Positions 1 through 7,934 of a stretch of 25,370 bases of DNA are shown in pieces. The notes below the pieces were generated by a model. The model did not search any database. It saw only the letters and a list, made by a program, of their open reading frames with translations, and was not told the origin of the DNA. Origin of the DNA: DATARH01 sp038228485 (GTDB lineage Bacteria > Pseudomonadota > Alphaproteobacteria > ATCC43930 > CGMCC-115725); assembly GCA_038228485.1 (NCBI GenBank), contig JBBRPG010000037.1:1-25370 (forward strand), read 5' to 3'. The position numbers were made by a program, and so were the translations under genes. Positions within the stretch are counted from its first letter, which is position 1, and every line of letters begins with the position of its first letter.

Positions 1-1
1 C

Positions 2-760
2 CGCCTTCTCGATCAGCCATTCCGGCAGGTCGTGCGGACCGGCGAAATCGATATCCCGGCTGTCCGTGGGCTCGGCGGAAGTCTTGTCTACTTTGTCGAC
101 GACAAGACCGATCTTGGCCACCATTGGGAGATCGATTTCGACAAGCCGCAGGAAGCCGCTGGCGGCCTCGATGCCGGGCTCACCACGATCGACCACGTCT
201 CCCAATCGATGCAGCACGAAGAGATGCTGACGTGGCTTTTGTTTTATACCTCGTTGCTCGGGGCGCGGAAAACGCCGGTCCAGGACGTGCTCGATCCCGG
301 CGGCATCGTCCATAGCCAGGTCGTTGAGACCGAAGATGGCGGGTTTCGCCTAGTGCTCAACGCCTCCCAGAGCCGGCACACGTTGTCGTCGCGCTTCCTC
401 AGCGAGTTTTTCGGCTCCGGCGTGCAGCATATCGCATTTGCGACCGACGACATCTTCGCGACGGTCGCGCGGCTGCGTGCCAACGGCGTCGCGTTGCTGC
501 CGATCCCGGAGAACTATTACGATGACCTCGAAGCCCGTATTGATATCGACGACGACCTGCGCGACCGCCTGCGCGACAACGACGTGCTTTATGATCGCCA
601 AGGGGCCGGCGAGTTTTTCCAGGCCTATACGAGGAATTTTGACGGCGGGTTCTTTTTCGAGATCGTGCAGCGTCGGAAGTACGTCGGCTTCGGCGCACCT
701 AACGCGCCGATCCGGCTCGCAGCACAAACTCGGTTGGCAGGTGTAGTAGCCACGGCGTGA
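2..760 (+). CDS. quiC: 3-dehydroshikimate dehydratase, C-terminal HPPD-like (VOC) part; 5' end outside window
   Basis: The frame is open from the window edge, so the true start lies upstream; the GTG at 32 is only the first possible start inside the window. The visible part is a vicinal-oxygen-chelate domain like that of 4-hydroxyphenylpyruvate dioxygenase. Counting from that GTG, the metal ligands would be His55 (IDHVSQSM), His133 (GVQHIAFATDD) and Glu210 (GGFFFEIVQR), the usual 2-His-1-Glu set. Bacterial QuiC enzymes fuse an N-terminal TIM-barrel dehydroshikimate dehydratase to exactly this kind of HPPD-like half. The next gene is a dehydroquinate dehydratase, the preceding step of quinate/shikimate catabolism, which favours QuiC over a true HPPD. 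QuiC converts 3-dehydroshikimate to protocatechuate in the cytosol. A plain HPPD (tyrosine catabolism) is the main alternative, and the missing N-terminal half would decide. Confidence 0.72.
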   Translation, partial: RLLDQPFRQVVRTGEIDIPAVRGLGGSLVYFVDDKTDLGHHWEIDFDKPQEAAGGLDAGLTTIDHVSQSMQHEEMLTWLLFYTSLLGARKTPVQDVLDPGGIVHSQVVETEDGGFRLVLNASQSRHTLSSRFLSEFFGSGVQHIAFATDDIFATVARLRANGVALLPIPENYYDDLEARIDIDDDLRDRLRDNDVLYDRQGAGEFFQAYTRNFDGGFFFEIVQRRKYVGFGAPNAPIRLAAQTRLAGVVATA

Positions 761-910
761 TGGATTGCACCTGCGAGGGTTGGCGTCCCGCCGTGTGCCA
801 ATCGGTGACGTTCGGCGGAGATGTTCACTGAAGCGGTCGCCGCCAGGATAGCCGCGGCCTCGGCCACGCCGCACAGCGTATTTTGACCCTGCCACCCTCA
901 GGAGGACGGT

Positions 911-1393
911 ATGACGGCAAGATTGATGATCTTGAACGGACCGAATTTGAACTTTCTCGGCATCCGGGAGCCACACATTTACGGTTCGACCACACTCGCT
1001 GCCATCGAGTCTAGCTGCCAGGCCTTCGCCGAGCATATCGGCGTGACCCTTGCGTTCCGCCAGTCAAACCACGAAGGCGAACTAGTCGAACTCATCCAGT
1101 CCGCTCGCGACTCGGCAGATGCTATAATCATCAATCCGGCGGCTTATTCCTTCACGTCGATTGCGATTATCGACGCGCTGAAGATATTCGAAGGGCCGAT
1201 TATCGAGCTCCATATTTCGAACATCCATGGCCGCGACAAGCAACATCGGCATTCAAAAATTTCCGCGGTCGTCCGATCGGTGATCTGCGGCCTCGGTCCC
1301 TACGGTTACATCGTCGCATTGCAAGCGGCCGCTCAAATCGTCGATGCACTCCCCGCAAACATGCCAACGTCGATGCGGCGCGGGCCGCAATGA
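911..1393 (+). CDS. aroQ: 3-dehydroquinate dehydratase, type II
   Basis: A 160-residue protein, the normal length for the dodecameric type II enzyme that interconverts 3-dehydroquinate and 3-dehydroshikimate. The family signatures are all present: ILNGPNLN (7-14), LGIREPHIYG with catalytic Arg19 and Tyr24, QSNHEGELV (51-59), NPAAYSFTSIAI (75-86) and ELHISN with His101. The start is fixed by an AGGAGGA ribosome-binding site at 900-906, 4 nt before the ATG. The usual RREEFRHHS stretch is altered here to GRDKQHRHS (107-115), so the substrate loop differs slightly. It follows the quiC-like gene on the same strand after 150 nt, so it probably serves quinate/shikimate breakdown (a quiB role) rather than aromatic biosynthesis; that functional assignment is inference from context. 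Confidence 0.93.
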   Translation: MTARLMILNGPNLNFLGIREPHIYGSTTLAAIESSCQAFAEHIGVTLAFRQSNHEGELVELIQSARDSADAIIINPAAYSFTSIAIIDALKIFEGPIIELHISNIHGRDKQHRHSKISAVVRSVICGLGPYGYIVALQAAAQIVDALPANMPTSMRRGPQ

Positions 1394-1769
1394 CGCGGAG
1401 TAGTCTAGAATTTCGGGCGAGCTCGCCTGCGGGGCGTTTCGCGCCTGCGAACGATTGCTTCAACCTCACCCAGATCATTCTGGCTGGTGGTAAACAATGA
1501 CCGCTGCGGGGCATGAAGAGTAGTCCCCGCCGCCCAACCTGAGCGCCCGCTGTGGGTCCAGCAAGCAGACTCCGCCCGGACGCCCGCCAATGGGCAACAT
1601 GCGCCGATAGCGGTCAGTCGCACTACCACTTAAACTGCCGGGTCCCCGGCGAATCACCGATGCCGCGCAGCACACCGCGGAGTGGCCCCGTCCGATGATT
1701 TGGCCCGCATCGTCTTGGCCTAAAACAAGGACCTTGGCTCCGCCGGTATAATCCCGCTCTCTCGCACGG
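1394..1769. other. Intergenic stretch without a recognisable gene
   Basis: These 376 nt between aroQ and the DUF2161 gene contain only short antisense open frames with no family resemblance and no good ribosome-binding site. No clear terminator or tRNA is visible. It may be degenerate DNA inside the proposed island. Confidence 0.5.
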
Positions 1770-1772
1770 GTG

Positions 1773-2522
1773 ATGCGCGCGATCGGTGCCAGGGCAAAGC
1801 GGCCTTCATCCTCAAATGCGAACATCGAGGCGGCGCTTTACCCACCGGTCAAAGCGTTCCTTGAGCGGCAGGGTTACGTCGTTCGCGGCGAGGTGCGCGG
1901 CTGCGACCTGGTCGCTCGCCGCGGCGACCAGGCGCCGGTGATCGTCGAACTGAAATTGCGCTTTACCCTGTCGTTGTTGCTTCAAGGGGTTGATCGTCTG
2001 GCGGTGAGCCCGCTGGTGTATCTCGCGGTGCCGCGGCCAATGGCGCGGACAGGGGGATTGCGGCCGGATGCGAAGCCGGTGCGCAAATTGTGTCGCCGCT
2101 TGGGGCTGGGCCTGATCCTGGTCGGTGGCCGCGGCGCGGTCGAGATCATCGAGGACCCCGTGCCTTATCGCCCACGTCAGGCAAAGCGGCGGTCGAGCCT
2201 GCTGCTCGGGGAATTCGAGCGCCGCCGGGGCGATTTGAACGTCGGCGGAAGCAGCCGAACAGCGCTCGTCACGGCCTATCGCCAGGATGCGCTGCGCTGC
2301 GTCCGCGCGCTCGCGGCAGCGGGCCCGATGCGGTTGGGCGATCTGCGCATTGTAGCCGGCGTCCCCACCGCCGCGCCGATCCTGCAACGCAACGTCTACG
2401 GCTGGTTCGACCGCGTCGGGCGCGGCACGTATGGCCTCTCCGCCGCTGGCCAGCTGGCGCTGAACCGTTTCGCGGATGCGGTCGCTGCGTTGGAAGAGCC
2501 GTTGCAAGCGGCGGCCAACTGA
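1773..2522 (+). CDS. DUF2161 family protein with PD-(D/E)XK nuclease-like fold
   Basis: A protein of about 249 residues resembling the alphaproteobacterial DUF2161 family, often labelled PDDEXK-type phosphodiesterase. The N-terminal part has the family opening (ALYPPVKAFLERQGY) followed by the nuclease core: Asp in RGCDLVARRGD and a Glu-x-Lys pair in PVIVELKLRF, about 15 residues apart, as in PD-(D/E)XK folds. The C-terminal third (about 165-240) looks like a winged-helix-type segment (DALRCVRALAAAGPMRLGDLRIVAG, then NVYGWFDRVGRGTYGLS). Both GTG 1770 and ATG 1773 are possible starts, no ribosome-binding site settles it, and a start nearer ANIEAALY is conceivable. It stands alone between aroQ and a convergent flavoprotein gene. 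The biochemical role is not known to me. Confidence 0.75.
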   Translation: MRAIGARAKRPSSSNANIEAALYPPVKAFLERQGYVVRGEVRGCDLVARRGDQAPVIVELKLRFTLSLLLQGVDRLAVSPLVYLAVPRPMARTGGLRPDAKPVRKLCRRLGLGLILVGGRGAVEIIEDPVPYRPRQAKRRSSLLLGEFERRRGDLNVGGSSRTALVTAYRQDALRCVRALAAAGPMRLGDLRIVAGVPTAAPILQRNVYGWFDRVGRGTYGLSAAGQLALNRFADAVAALEEPLQAAAN

Positions 2523-2654
2523 TGGGGCGCGCGCTCGTCGTGGACACATCATGGCGACTCTGCGGTTCGCCGATCGGAACTGGCCAAACAATGGTGACCT
2601 GGGTCGGCCGATTTGCTGTTGATTGTCTGACGGCGACATCATGCGCGCATATCC

Positions 2655-4085
2655 TTACTGTCGCTGGAGCGCCGCCGCCTCGGTGCCCGCGATTCTACCG
2701 TAAACAATGGGAGCGGTCGTCGAATTGCCGCCAGTGCGGCCCATACCGTGAATTCCCCCCGTTACCTCGCCGGCGGCGTAAAGGCGGGGGATCGGCGCGC
2801 CGTTGATGTCAATGACCTGCGCATGGGTGTCGATGCGCAAACCGCCGGCGGTGAAATGCACCGCCGGCCAGCGCGGGATGCCGTAATAGGGACCGCCATC
2901 GAGTGGCAACAAAGCGGAGGACAGTGGACGTGCAAAATCCTGGTCCTGGCCGGACGCGAGAAATCCAACAAAGCGCTTGGTGGTCGCCTCGATTGCCTCG
3001 CCTGAAATCCCGAGTGCCGCGCCCAGTTCCACCAGCGTCCCTGCCCGAACGACGAGACCCTGCGTGAGCGCGGCAGCGATCTCCGCGTCGGTTCTCTCCT
3101 CGCGGGCGGCGTTCAACATCGCCTCGTTGAAGACCGTGTAGACCGGTCGCTCGCCGGTCGCCACCGCAGCACGCGAAATCGCGTCGTGCGGCGCCATCTC
3201 GTTGACGAAACGGTGACCGGCGCGCGACACGATGATCCCACCCTGCCGACGGAGGCGCAGCGCATAGCGCGCCGCTACATCAAGCGCGCCGGTTTGCGGA
3301 TGAGCGAACGGGTGCGCCTCGATAAAGGCAAGGTGCAGCGCGTCGGCACCGATCGATTGCGCAAGGCGGATCGTCTCCCCGGTGGCGCCGGGATGGTTGG
3401 TTGTGTTGTAGGCCGCGGTGAGGGTCGGTCGGAACGCCTGGCGCATCGCGATATTGGCCCCGAACCCGCCGGTCGCCAGCACCACTGCCTTGCGTGCCGC
3501 AAGATTGCGGGGGCCGTCTGCGGTCGCGGTCGCGATCGCGATGCCGGCGACCGGGCTTCCTGCTCCGTCGCGCCAGATGCGCTCGAGCTTTGCGCCGATG
3601 CGCAGCGCGGCACCGTGCTTCAGAGCGATCGCCCGCAGCGCTTCGACGAAATCGCGGCCACTATCGGCGAAGTGCATGCGGAACCCGCCGCCGCCCTGGC
3701 GATGCAGCGCATCGTGCAGCCGAAGCCCGCCTTCGGCGATCATCCAGTCAAGCGCAGCGGGCGCCTCGCGCGTCATCGTCGCCACCAGATCGGGGTTGCC
3801 GTAGTGCTGGCCGGCAACGAGCGCATCGGTGGCGTGCTGCTCGGCGCTGTCATCGCCCAACCCCTGCGTGGCGCGGCGGTGTTCGGCATCGTCCCAACAA
3901 GCGTAATCGCCGAGATTGATCGCCGAGTTTCCGCCATACTCGGCCATCTTTTCGAGGACGATCACCGAGCTCCCCGCGGACGCGGCGGCCGCAGCCGCGG
4001 CAAGGCCGGCGAAGCCGGAGCCGATCACGACAACGTCGGCCGCATCATCCCAGCCCCTGGGCGATGGCCCCATCTCGGTCGTCAC
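2655..4085 (-). CDS. FAD-dependent oxidoreductase, fumarate reductase/flavocytochrome c flavin-domain family
   Basis: A 476-residue flavoprotein with an N-terminal dinucleotide-binding motif (VVVIGSGFAGLAAA, 18-31), the adjacent EKMAEYGGNSAIN (45-57) and the C-terminal FAD signature LYAAGEVTGGIHGMGRTGGN (435-454). It matches the soluble fumarate-reductase/urocanate-reductase flavin domain (FAD_binding_2) without a heme domain. Of the residues known in Shewanella Fcc3, equivalents of His365 (EAHPF, His258), His504 (AVHFTAGG, His410) and Arg544 (Arg450) are visible. The active-site Arg402 position, expected in an NE-x-x-x-R-D context, appears to hold His300 (NEMAPHD). It is therefore probably not a fumarate reductase but a relative acting on another enoate or keto substrate. 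It lies downstream of, and on the same strand as, the LysR gene, with a 276-nt gap. The first ATG (4085) is used; Met5 is an alternative. Confidence 0.85.
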   Translation of the reverse strand: MTTEMGPSPRGWDDAADVVVIGSGFAGLAAAAAAASAGSSVIVLEKMAEYGGNSAINLGDYACWDDAEHRRATQGLGDDSAEQHATDALVAGQHYGNPDLVATMTREAPAALDWMIAEGGLRLHDALHRQGGGGFRMHFADSGRDFVEALRAIALKHGAALRIGAKLERIWRDGAGSPVAGIAIATATADGPRNLAARKAVVLATGGFGANIAMRQAFRPTLTAAYNTTNHPGATGETIRLAQSIGADALHLAFIEAHPFAHPQTGALDVAARYALRLRRQGGIIVSRAGHRFVNEMAPHDAISRAAVATGERPVYTVFNEAMLNAAREERTDAEIAAALTQGLVVRAGTLVELGAALGISGEAIEATTKRFVGFLASGQDQDFARPLSSALLPLDGGPYYGIPRWPAVHFTAGGLRIDTHAQVIDINGAPIPRLYAAGEVTGGIHGMGRTGGNSTTAPIVYGRIAGTEAAALQRQ

Positions 4086-4361
4086 GGTGCCAACCTAAGC
4101 CACAATCCTTCCCGCGCCGCCGCCTTGATCACCGCCGCGCCTCTCTCGACGATCATAATGGTCGGAGCGTCGGGGTAGGTCGAGCACCGACACCCTCCCG
4201 CCCTCCTGGGATATCTCTGGTAGTGGGAACTGACCCAATACCGTATCTCTGGCTGTCTTTTTAAATGGCTGAAAAGGGCAAACTCGGGCCTGAGCAAACT
4301 CGGGCGCGGACGGCGAGACGCGCCGAAAGCAGACCTTATGATCAGCCTCGCGTTTCAAGAC
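4086..4361. other. Upstream region of the flavoprotein gene with a short direct repeat
   Basis: 276 nt between two minus-strand genes. It contains a 12-bp direct repeat (GCAAACTCGGGC) at 4278-4289 and 4294-4305, and a second small direct repeat (TATCTCTGG) about 33 nt apart near 4210-4252. These could be operator or recombination relics. No open frame here resembles a protein family. A promoter for the flavoprotein gene would be expected here, but I cannot place -35/-10 boxes with confidence. Confidence 0.35.
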
Positions 4362-5264
4362 TCAGCCGCGAAACCGCAATGCCTCGACCAGCACGGTAAG
4401 GGCGGGACTCCGCTGGCGCCGGCTGGGGTAATAGAGGTGGTAACCCGAAAAGGGCGCGCACCAGTCTATCAACGCGCGCACCAATTTCCGGTTTGCGAGA
4501 TCGGTGCTGACAGCATCCTCGGGCAGGTAAGCTAGTCCCAGCCCTGCCAGCGCGGCGGTCAGCGTCGCAGCGGCCGTGCCGACAATCACTTGGCCGTCGA
4601 CGCGGACGCGAAGCTCGTGCCCGTCCTTCTCGAATTCCCAGGCATACACGCCGCCACGCGTCGGCAGGCGGAGGTTAATGCAACTATGCCGGGTTAATTC
4701 GTGCGGCGTCGCCGGATGCCCATGCTGTTTGAAATAGGCCGGAGAACCGACCACGGCCATGCGCATGTCCGGCCCGATCGGCACCGCGATCATGCCTCGC
4801 GCAACCATTGCCCCGGGGCGTACGCCGGCATCAATTCCCTCCGCGACAATGTTGGTGAGGCCGTAGTCGATGACCACCTCCACGCGAATATTCGGGTAAT
4901 CCGGCAGCACCTTTTGCAGGGCCGGCCAGAGCACCGAGGCGGCAGCGTTCTCGGTCGCGGACAGGCGTACGGTGCCGGCGGGCTTGGCGCCGAACGTGTT
5001 GAGGGCCGCAAGCTCGATTTCAATCTCCTCAAGAAGCGGCCGCACCGTGCGTAACAAGTGCTCGCCCGCCTCGGTCGGCGCCACGCTGCGGGTGGTGCGG
5101 CTCAGCAGTCGGACCCCGAGCCGTTCCTCCAGCGCCCGGATGGTCTGGCTTAGCCGCGATTGCGAAAGGCCGAGCTGCGCGGCGGCGCGCGTGAAGCTGC
5201 GTTCCCTGGCGACCACCAGAAACGCCGTTAGGTCGCCGATAAGATCCCTTAGACTCATTACCAT
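4362..5264 (-). CDS. LysR-type transcriptional regulator
   Basis: A protein of 298-300 residues with standard LysR architecture. The N-terminal winged helix-turn-helix covers about residues 8-67 (AFLVVARERSFTRAAAQLGL, then SQSRLSQTIRALEERLGVRLL and RTTRSVAPTEAG) and is followed by a linker helix and a periplasmic-binding-like effector domain (about 95-295: GTVRLSATENAAASV, PDYPNIRVEVVIDYG, GLGLAYLPED). It is transcribed divergently from the aldo/keto reductase at 5382, the usual arrangement for a LysR regulator and its target, across an AT-rich 117-nt spacer. Both ATG 5264 and ATG 5258 are credible starts; the second gives the usual MSLRDLIGDL opening. The effector is unknown. It may also affect the flavoprotein gene downstream. 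Confidence 0.94.
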   Translation of the reverse strand: MVMSLRDLIGDLTAFLVVARERSFTRAAAQLGLSQSRLSQTIRALEERLGVRLLSRTTRSVAPTEAGEHLLRTVRPLLEEIEIELAALNTFGAKPAGTVRLSATENAAASVLWPALQKVLPDYPNIRVEVVIDYGLTNIVAEGIDAGVRPGAMVARGMIAVPIGPDMRMAVVGSPAYFKQHGHPATPHELTRHSCINLRLPTRGGVYAWEFEKDGHELRVRVDGQVIVGTAAATLTAALAGLGLAYLPEDAVSTDLANRKLVRALIDWCAPFSGYHLYYPSRRQRSPALTVLVEALRFRG

Positions 5265-5381
5265 GACTAATAGGTCTATGTCGGTTTTTGCCCATTATTC
5301 TAATCAATCGCTTTTATTAAATTAGGACCAGACATTTCTAAGAATTAGACGCGCCGGAAAAGGCAGCGAAAGGCAGAACAC
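5265..5381. promoter_or_regulatory. Divergent promoter/operator region between lysR and aldo/keto reductase
   Basis: This spacer is clearly more AT-rich than its surroundings. It holds several copies of a CTAAT/ATTAG word, including an inverted pair CTAAT at 5300-5304 and ATTAG at 5321-5325, plus TTCTAAGAATTAGA near 5336-5347. Such interrupted dyads with T-N11-A character are what LysR regulators bind. Assignment is from layout and pattern only; no -35/-10 boxes are claimed. Confidence 0.45.
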
Positions 5382-6272
5382 ATGACAGCGAGTCCGCTCC
5401 TCCCACTGAACAACAACACGAAGATTCCGGCGATCGGCCTGGGCGTGCTCGACCGCGAGAGCCGTGATCAGACAACCGGCGCCGTTTCGTCCGCTCTCGC
5501 TGCCGGATATCGCCTCATCGACACGGCGGCCGCCTATGGGAATGAGCGGCATGTCGGCGAAGGGATCGCCCGCGGCGGCGTCGACCGTTCCGAGATTTTC
5601 GTGACGACGAAGCTGTGGGTCAGCGAGTATGGCTACGACAAGGCGCTGCGCGCGTTCGATGCCAGCCTGCGCAGGCTGGGGCTCGATTATGTCGACCTCT
5701 ATCTGCTGCACTGGCCGCTCCCGGATTTCGAGGCGACCCTGGCCTCGTACAAGGCGGCCGAGAAACTACTCGCGGATGGCCGGGCACGTGCGATCGGCGT
5801 GTCAAATTTCAGCGCCGCCAATCTCCATAATTTAATGGACCAGACTGAGATCGTGCCAGCGGTCAACCAGGTCGAGCTGCATCCGAGCTTCCAGCAGAGG
5901 GAGTTGCGCGAGGTGCATCAGCGCCTCGGCATTCTCACGCAGGCTTGGTCGCCAATCGGCGGCAGTGTTCGCCGCATCGCCGAGCGAGGTAAAGGCAGCG
6001 ACCCGCTGAAAGACTCGACAATCGCGAAGCTGGCGGAGGCCCACGGCAAGACGCCAGTCCAGGTCGTGCTTCGCTGGCATTTTCAGAATGGCGTCTCTGC
6101 CATCCCGAAGTCCTTCAACGCGGGGCGCATCGCCGAGAACTTTGACATCTTCGATTTCGAACTGTCGGCAGACGACATGGCGGCGATCGATGCACTCGAT
6201 AGCGGCGTGCGGGCCGGGCCCAACCCGGAAACCGTAACCGCGACAACCTTCAACATAAAAGTAGAACACTAA
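5382..6272 (+). CDS. Aldo/keto reductase (2,5-diketo-D-gluconate reductase-like, AKR)
   Basis: A 296-residue NADPH-dependent (alpha/beta)8-barrel reductase. The catalytic tetrad is complete: Asp47 (GYRLIDTAAAYGNE), Tyr52, Lys77 (VTTKLWV) and His110 (YLLHWP). Other family marks are IPAIGLGVL (15-23), RAIGVSNF, NQVELHPSFQQ and the cofactor-binding IPKSFNAGRIAEN near the C-terminus. These place it with short AKRs that reduce small aldehydes and keto-sugars rather than with the potassium-channel-beta type. It is divergent from the LysR gene and is its likeliest target. The second AKR follows after about 157 nt on the same strand, so the two may be co-transcribed. The ribosome-binding site is weak (GAAAGGCAGAACAC before ATG). 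Confidence 0.92.
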   Translation: MTASPLLPLNNNTKIPAIGLGVLDRESRDQTTGAVSSALAAGYRLIDTAAAYGNERHVGEGIARGGVDRSEIFVTTKLWVSEYGYDKALRAFDASLRRLGLDYVDLYLLHWPLPDFEATLASYKAAEKLLADGRARAIGVSNFSAANLHNLMDQTEIVPAVNQVELHPSFQQRELREVHQRLGILTQAWSPIGGSVRRIAERGKGSDPLKDSTIAKLAEAHGKTPVQVVLRWHFQNGVSAIPKSFNAGRIAENFDIFDFELSADDMAAIDALDSGVRAGPNPETVTATTFNIKVEH

Positions 6273-6416
6273 AGGGCAGGCCGCCTGCGATGCCGGGCTT
6301 CAGATCGCGCGCAAAGTCTTTGACGAAGCTTGTCAATGACGCATCGCCGCGCGATGAACCGACTGCCTCTATTTGCAGCAGCTTTATCTTCACGCCAACC
6401 GGTGCAGCCCGGCAGC

Positions 6417-6422
6417 AAGGAG
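6417..6422 (+). promoter_or_regulatory. Ribosome-binding site that sets the start of the second aldo/keto reductase
   Basis: AAGGAG at 6417-6422 lies 7 nt before ATG 6430 but only 1 nt before ATG 6424. It therefore supports the start at 6430 and excludes the longer reading from 6373. Confidence 0.8.
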
Positions 6423-6429
6423 CATGACA

Positions 6430-7422
6430 ATGCAGACGCGTAAACTCGGAAACGAAGGCCTCCAAGTGTCAGCCCTGTCGCTCGGCGCAATGGGTTACGG
6501 AAAAGCACGCGAACTTGCCGACCGACCCGAGATCATCAGCCTGCTTCGGAAAGCGGCCGATCTCGGCATGGACTTCTTCGATACGGCCGAGAATTACGGC
6601 CCATGGACCAACGAGATCATGGTGGGCGAAGCCTTCCGTGGAATGCGCGACAAGGTGAAGATTGCGACAAAGTTCGGCTGGGATATCGACCAGGACACGG
6701 GGAGACCCCGCGGCGGCGTCAACAGCAAGCCCGCTCAATTCCGCCGCGCGGTCGAAGGAAGCTTGCGGCGGCTTGGCACCGATTACATTGATCTTTACTA
6801 CCAGCATCGGGTCGATCCCGACGTCCCGATGGAAGATGTGGCTGGCGTGGTGAAGGACTTGATCCAGCAAGGTAAGGTCCGCTTTTTCGGCCTGTCGGAG
6901 GCGGGCGCGAAATCCATCCGCCGGGCCCATGCCGTGCAGCCTGTGACGGCCTTGCAGAGCGAGTACTCGCTTTGGACTCGAGAGCCGGAGGACGAGGTTC
7001 TTCCGACGCTTGAGGATCTCGGGATTGGCTTGGTTCCCTTCAGTGCGCTGGGCAAGGGCTTCCTTACCGGCACCATCAACGCCGACACGGCCTTCGATGA
7101 GCGCGACATGCGCCTCACCATCCCGCGATTTGCGCCCGAAGCGCGCGATGCCAATCAGCGCCTCATCGGCCTCCTGCGCAAAATCGCAGACCGGCATGGC
7201 GCCACCCCGGCGCAGATCGCCTTGGCGTGGCTTCTTGCTCAAAAGCCCTGGGTCGTGCCGCTGTTTGGCACGCGCAAACTTGACCGATTCGAAGAAAACA
7301 TTGGCGCGCTGTCAGTGCTCCTGACGAACGAAGATATGCAGGAGTTGAACGCAAGCAGGACGGCGATGCCGGTCCAAGGGAATCGTTACCCGAACGAGCA
7401 TATGCAGCGCGTGGGTCTCTGA
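6430..7422 (+). CDS. Aldo/keto reductase (YhdN/IolS-like, AKR12/13-type)
   Basis: A 330-residue AKR with the opening MQTRKLGNEGLQVSALSLGAMG's family pattern. The tetrad residues are Asp51 (DFFDTAENYGP), Tyr56, Lys81 (IATKFGW) and His126 (YYQHRVDP). It also has VRFFGLSEAG, LQSEYSLWTREPE and VPFSALGKGFLTG, typical of the longer AKRs that reduce a broad range of aldehydes and ketones with NADPH. It differs in subfamily from the preceding AKR, so the pair is not a recent duplication. A compact AAGGAG site selects ATG 6430. The downstream 450 nt carry no gene before the tRNA fragment. Substrate unknown. Confidence 0.92.
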   Translation: MQTRKLGNEGLQVSALSLGAMGYGKARELADRPEIISLLRKAADLGMDFFDTAENYGPWTNEIMVGEAFRGMRDKVKIATKFGWDIDQDTGRPRGGVNSKPAQFRRAVEGSLRRLGTDYIDLYYQHRVDPDVPMEDVAGVVKDLIQQGKVRFFGLSEAGAKSIRRAHAVQPVTALQSEYSLWTREPEDEVLPTLEDLGIGLVPFSALGKGFLTGTINADTAFDERDMRLTIPRFAPEARDANQRLIGLLRKIADRHGATPAQIALAWLLAQKPWVVPLFGTRKLDRFEENIGALSVLLTNEDMQELNASRTAMPVQGNRYPNEHMQRVGL

Positions 7423-7876
7423 CACCTTACACTCGAAGAGGGATTAAGGCACCATCTGCGGCGGTTTTCCCCACCGCCAAATCGTCCAGAATCGAAAGGA
7501 GAAATTGCATTTTGCACTCAGGGCCCAGCGGGCCACGGCGCAGGTCTCTGTGGCCATAGGCATTGGAATTGGACGGTCGGCTTTGGGGCATCACCGGTCT
7601 CCGTCGTCGCTCCAGGTGAGCGGCCGCTGTCGAATTTAATAACGGACATCCACGCGTCCGCGACGAGGCTTTGCTCCACCTACGCCCCCTTTATTCTGTC
7701 GCGGTTACCGCGCGGTTGCAGTTTCTCGCCTTCACGCCAGTTCACGAGACTTCGCTGGAGTGCACCAGATTTCATCATCTCGCAAAATCACCGACCCGCC
7801 GGACATCGCGTAGTGCCGCGCATTCTGATGAATTCCCGTTGAACTCTGTAGAACCTAGCGACGCGGCAATTTCACG
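7423..7876. other. Gene-free, lower-GC stretch next to the tRNA scar
   Basis: About 450 nt without a recognisable gene. A plus-strand open frame runs from 7671 through the tRNA fragment to 7979, but it matches nothing and is interrupted conceptually by the RNA gene relic. The stretch looks less GC-rich than the flanks, as often seen at the end of integrated elements. Confidence 0.5.
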
Positions 7877-7922
7877 CTTGCCAAGGTCGGGGTCGAGGGT
7901 TCGAATCCCTTCGCCCGCTCCA
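7877..7922 (+). tRNA. 3' fragment of tRNA-Gly(GCC), probable attachment-site scar
   Basis: These 46 nt read as the 3' half of a tRNA. The anticodon loop is TTGCCAA (anticodon GCC), followed by anticodon stem 3' strand GGTCG, variable loop, T-arm GAGGG-TTCGAAT-CCCTT (7895-7911), acceptor 3' strand CGCCCGC (7912-7918), discriminator T and encoded CCA (7920-7922). The sequence 5' of the anticodon loop (CACGC) does not pair with GGTCG beyond its ends, and no D-arm or GCGGGCG acceptor strand exists at the right distance. The tRNA is therefore truncated from about nucleotide 31 onward. Tyrosine recombinases commonly cross over in a tRNA anticodon or T loop, leaving such a displaced 3' piece at the far end of the element. 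In this orientation the element should lie to the left. Confidence 0.82.
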
Positions 7923-7934
7923 ACGCCAAGATGT

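Noticed and set aside
1475..1825. 116-residue minus-strand open frame overlapping the DUF2161 start
   Set aside because: No ribosome-binding site or recognisable domain; it competes with a well-supported gene.
7849..7922. Complete tRNA-Gly gene
   Set aside because: A GTAGAAC-like D-arm word occurs upstream, but it is 23 nt from the anticodon loop instead of 6, and no acceptor 5' strand pairs with CGCCCGC.
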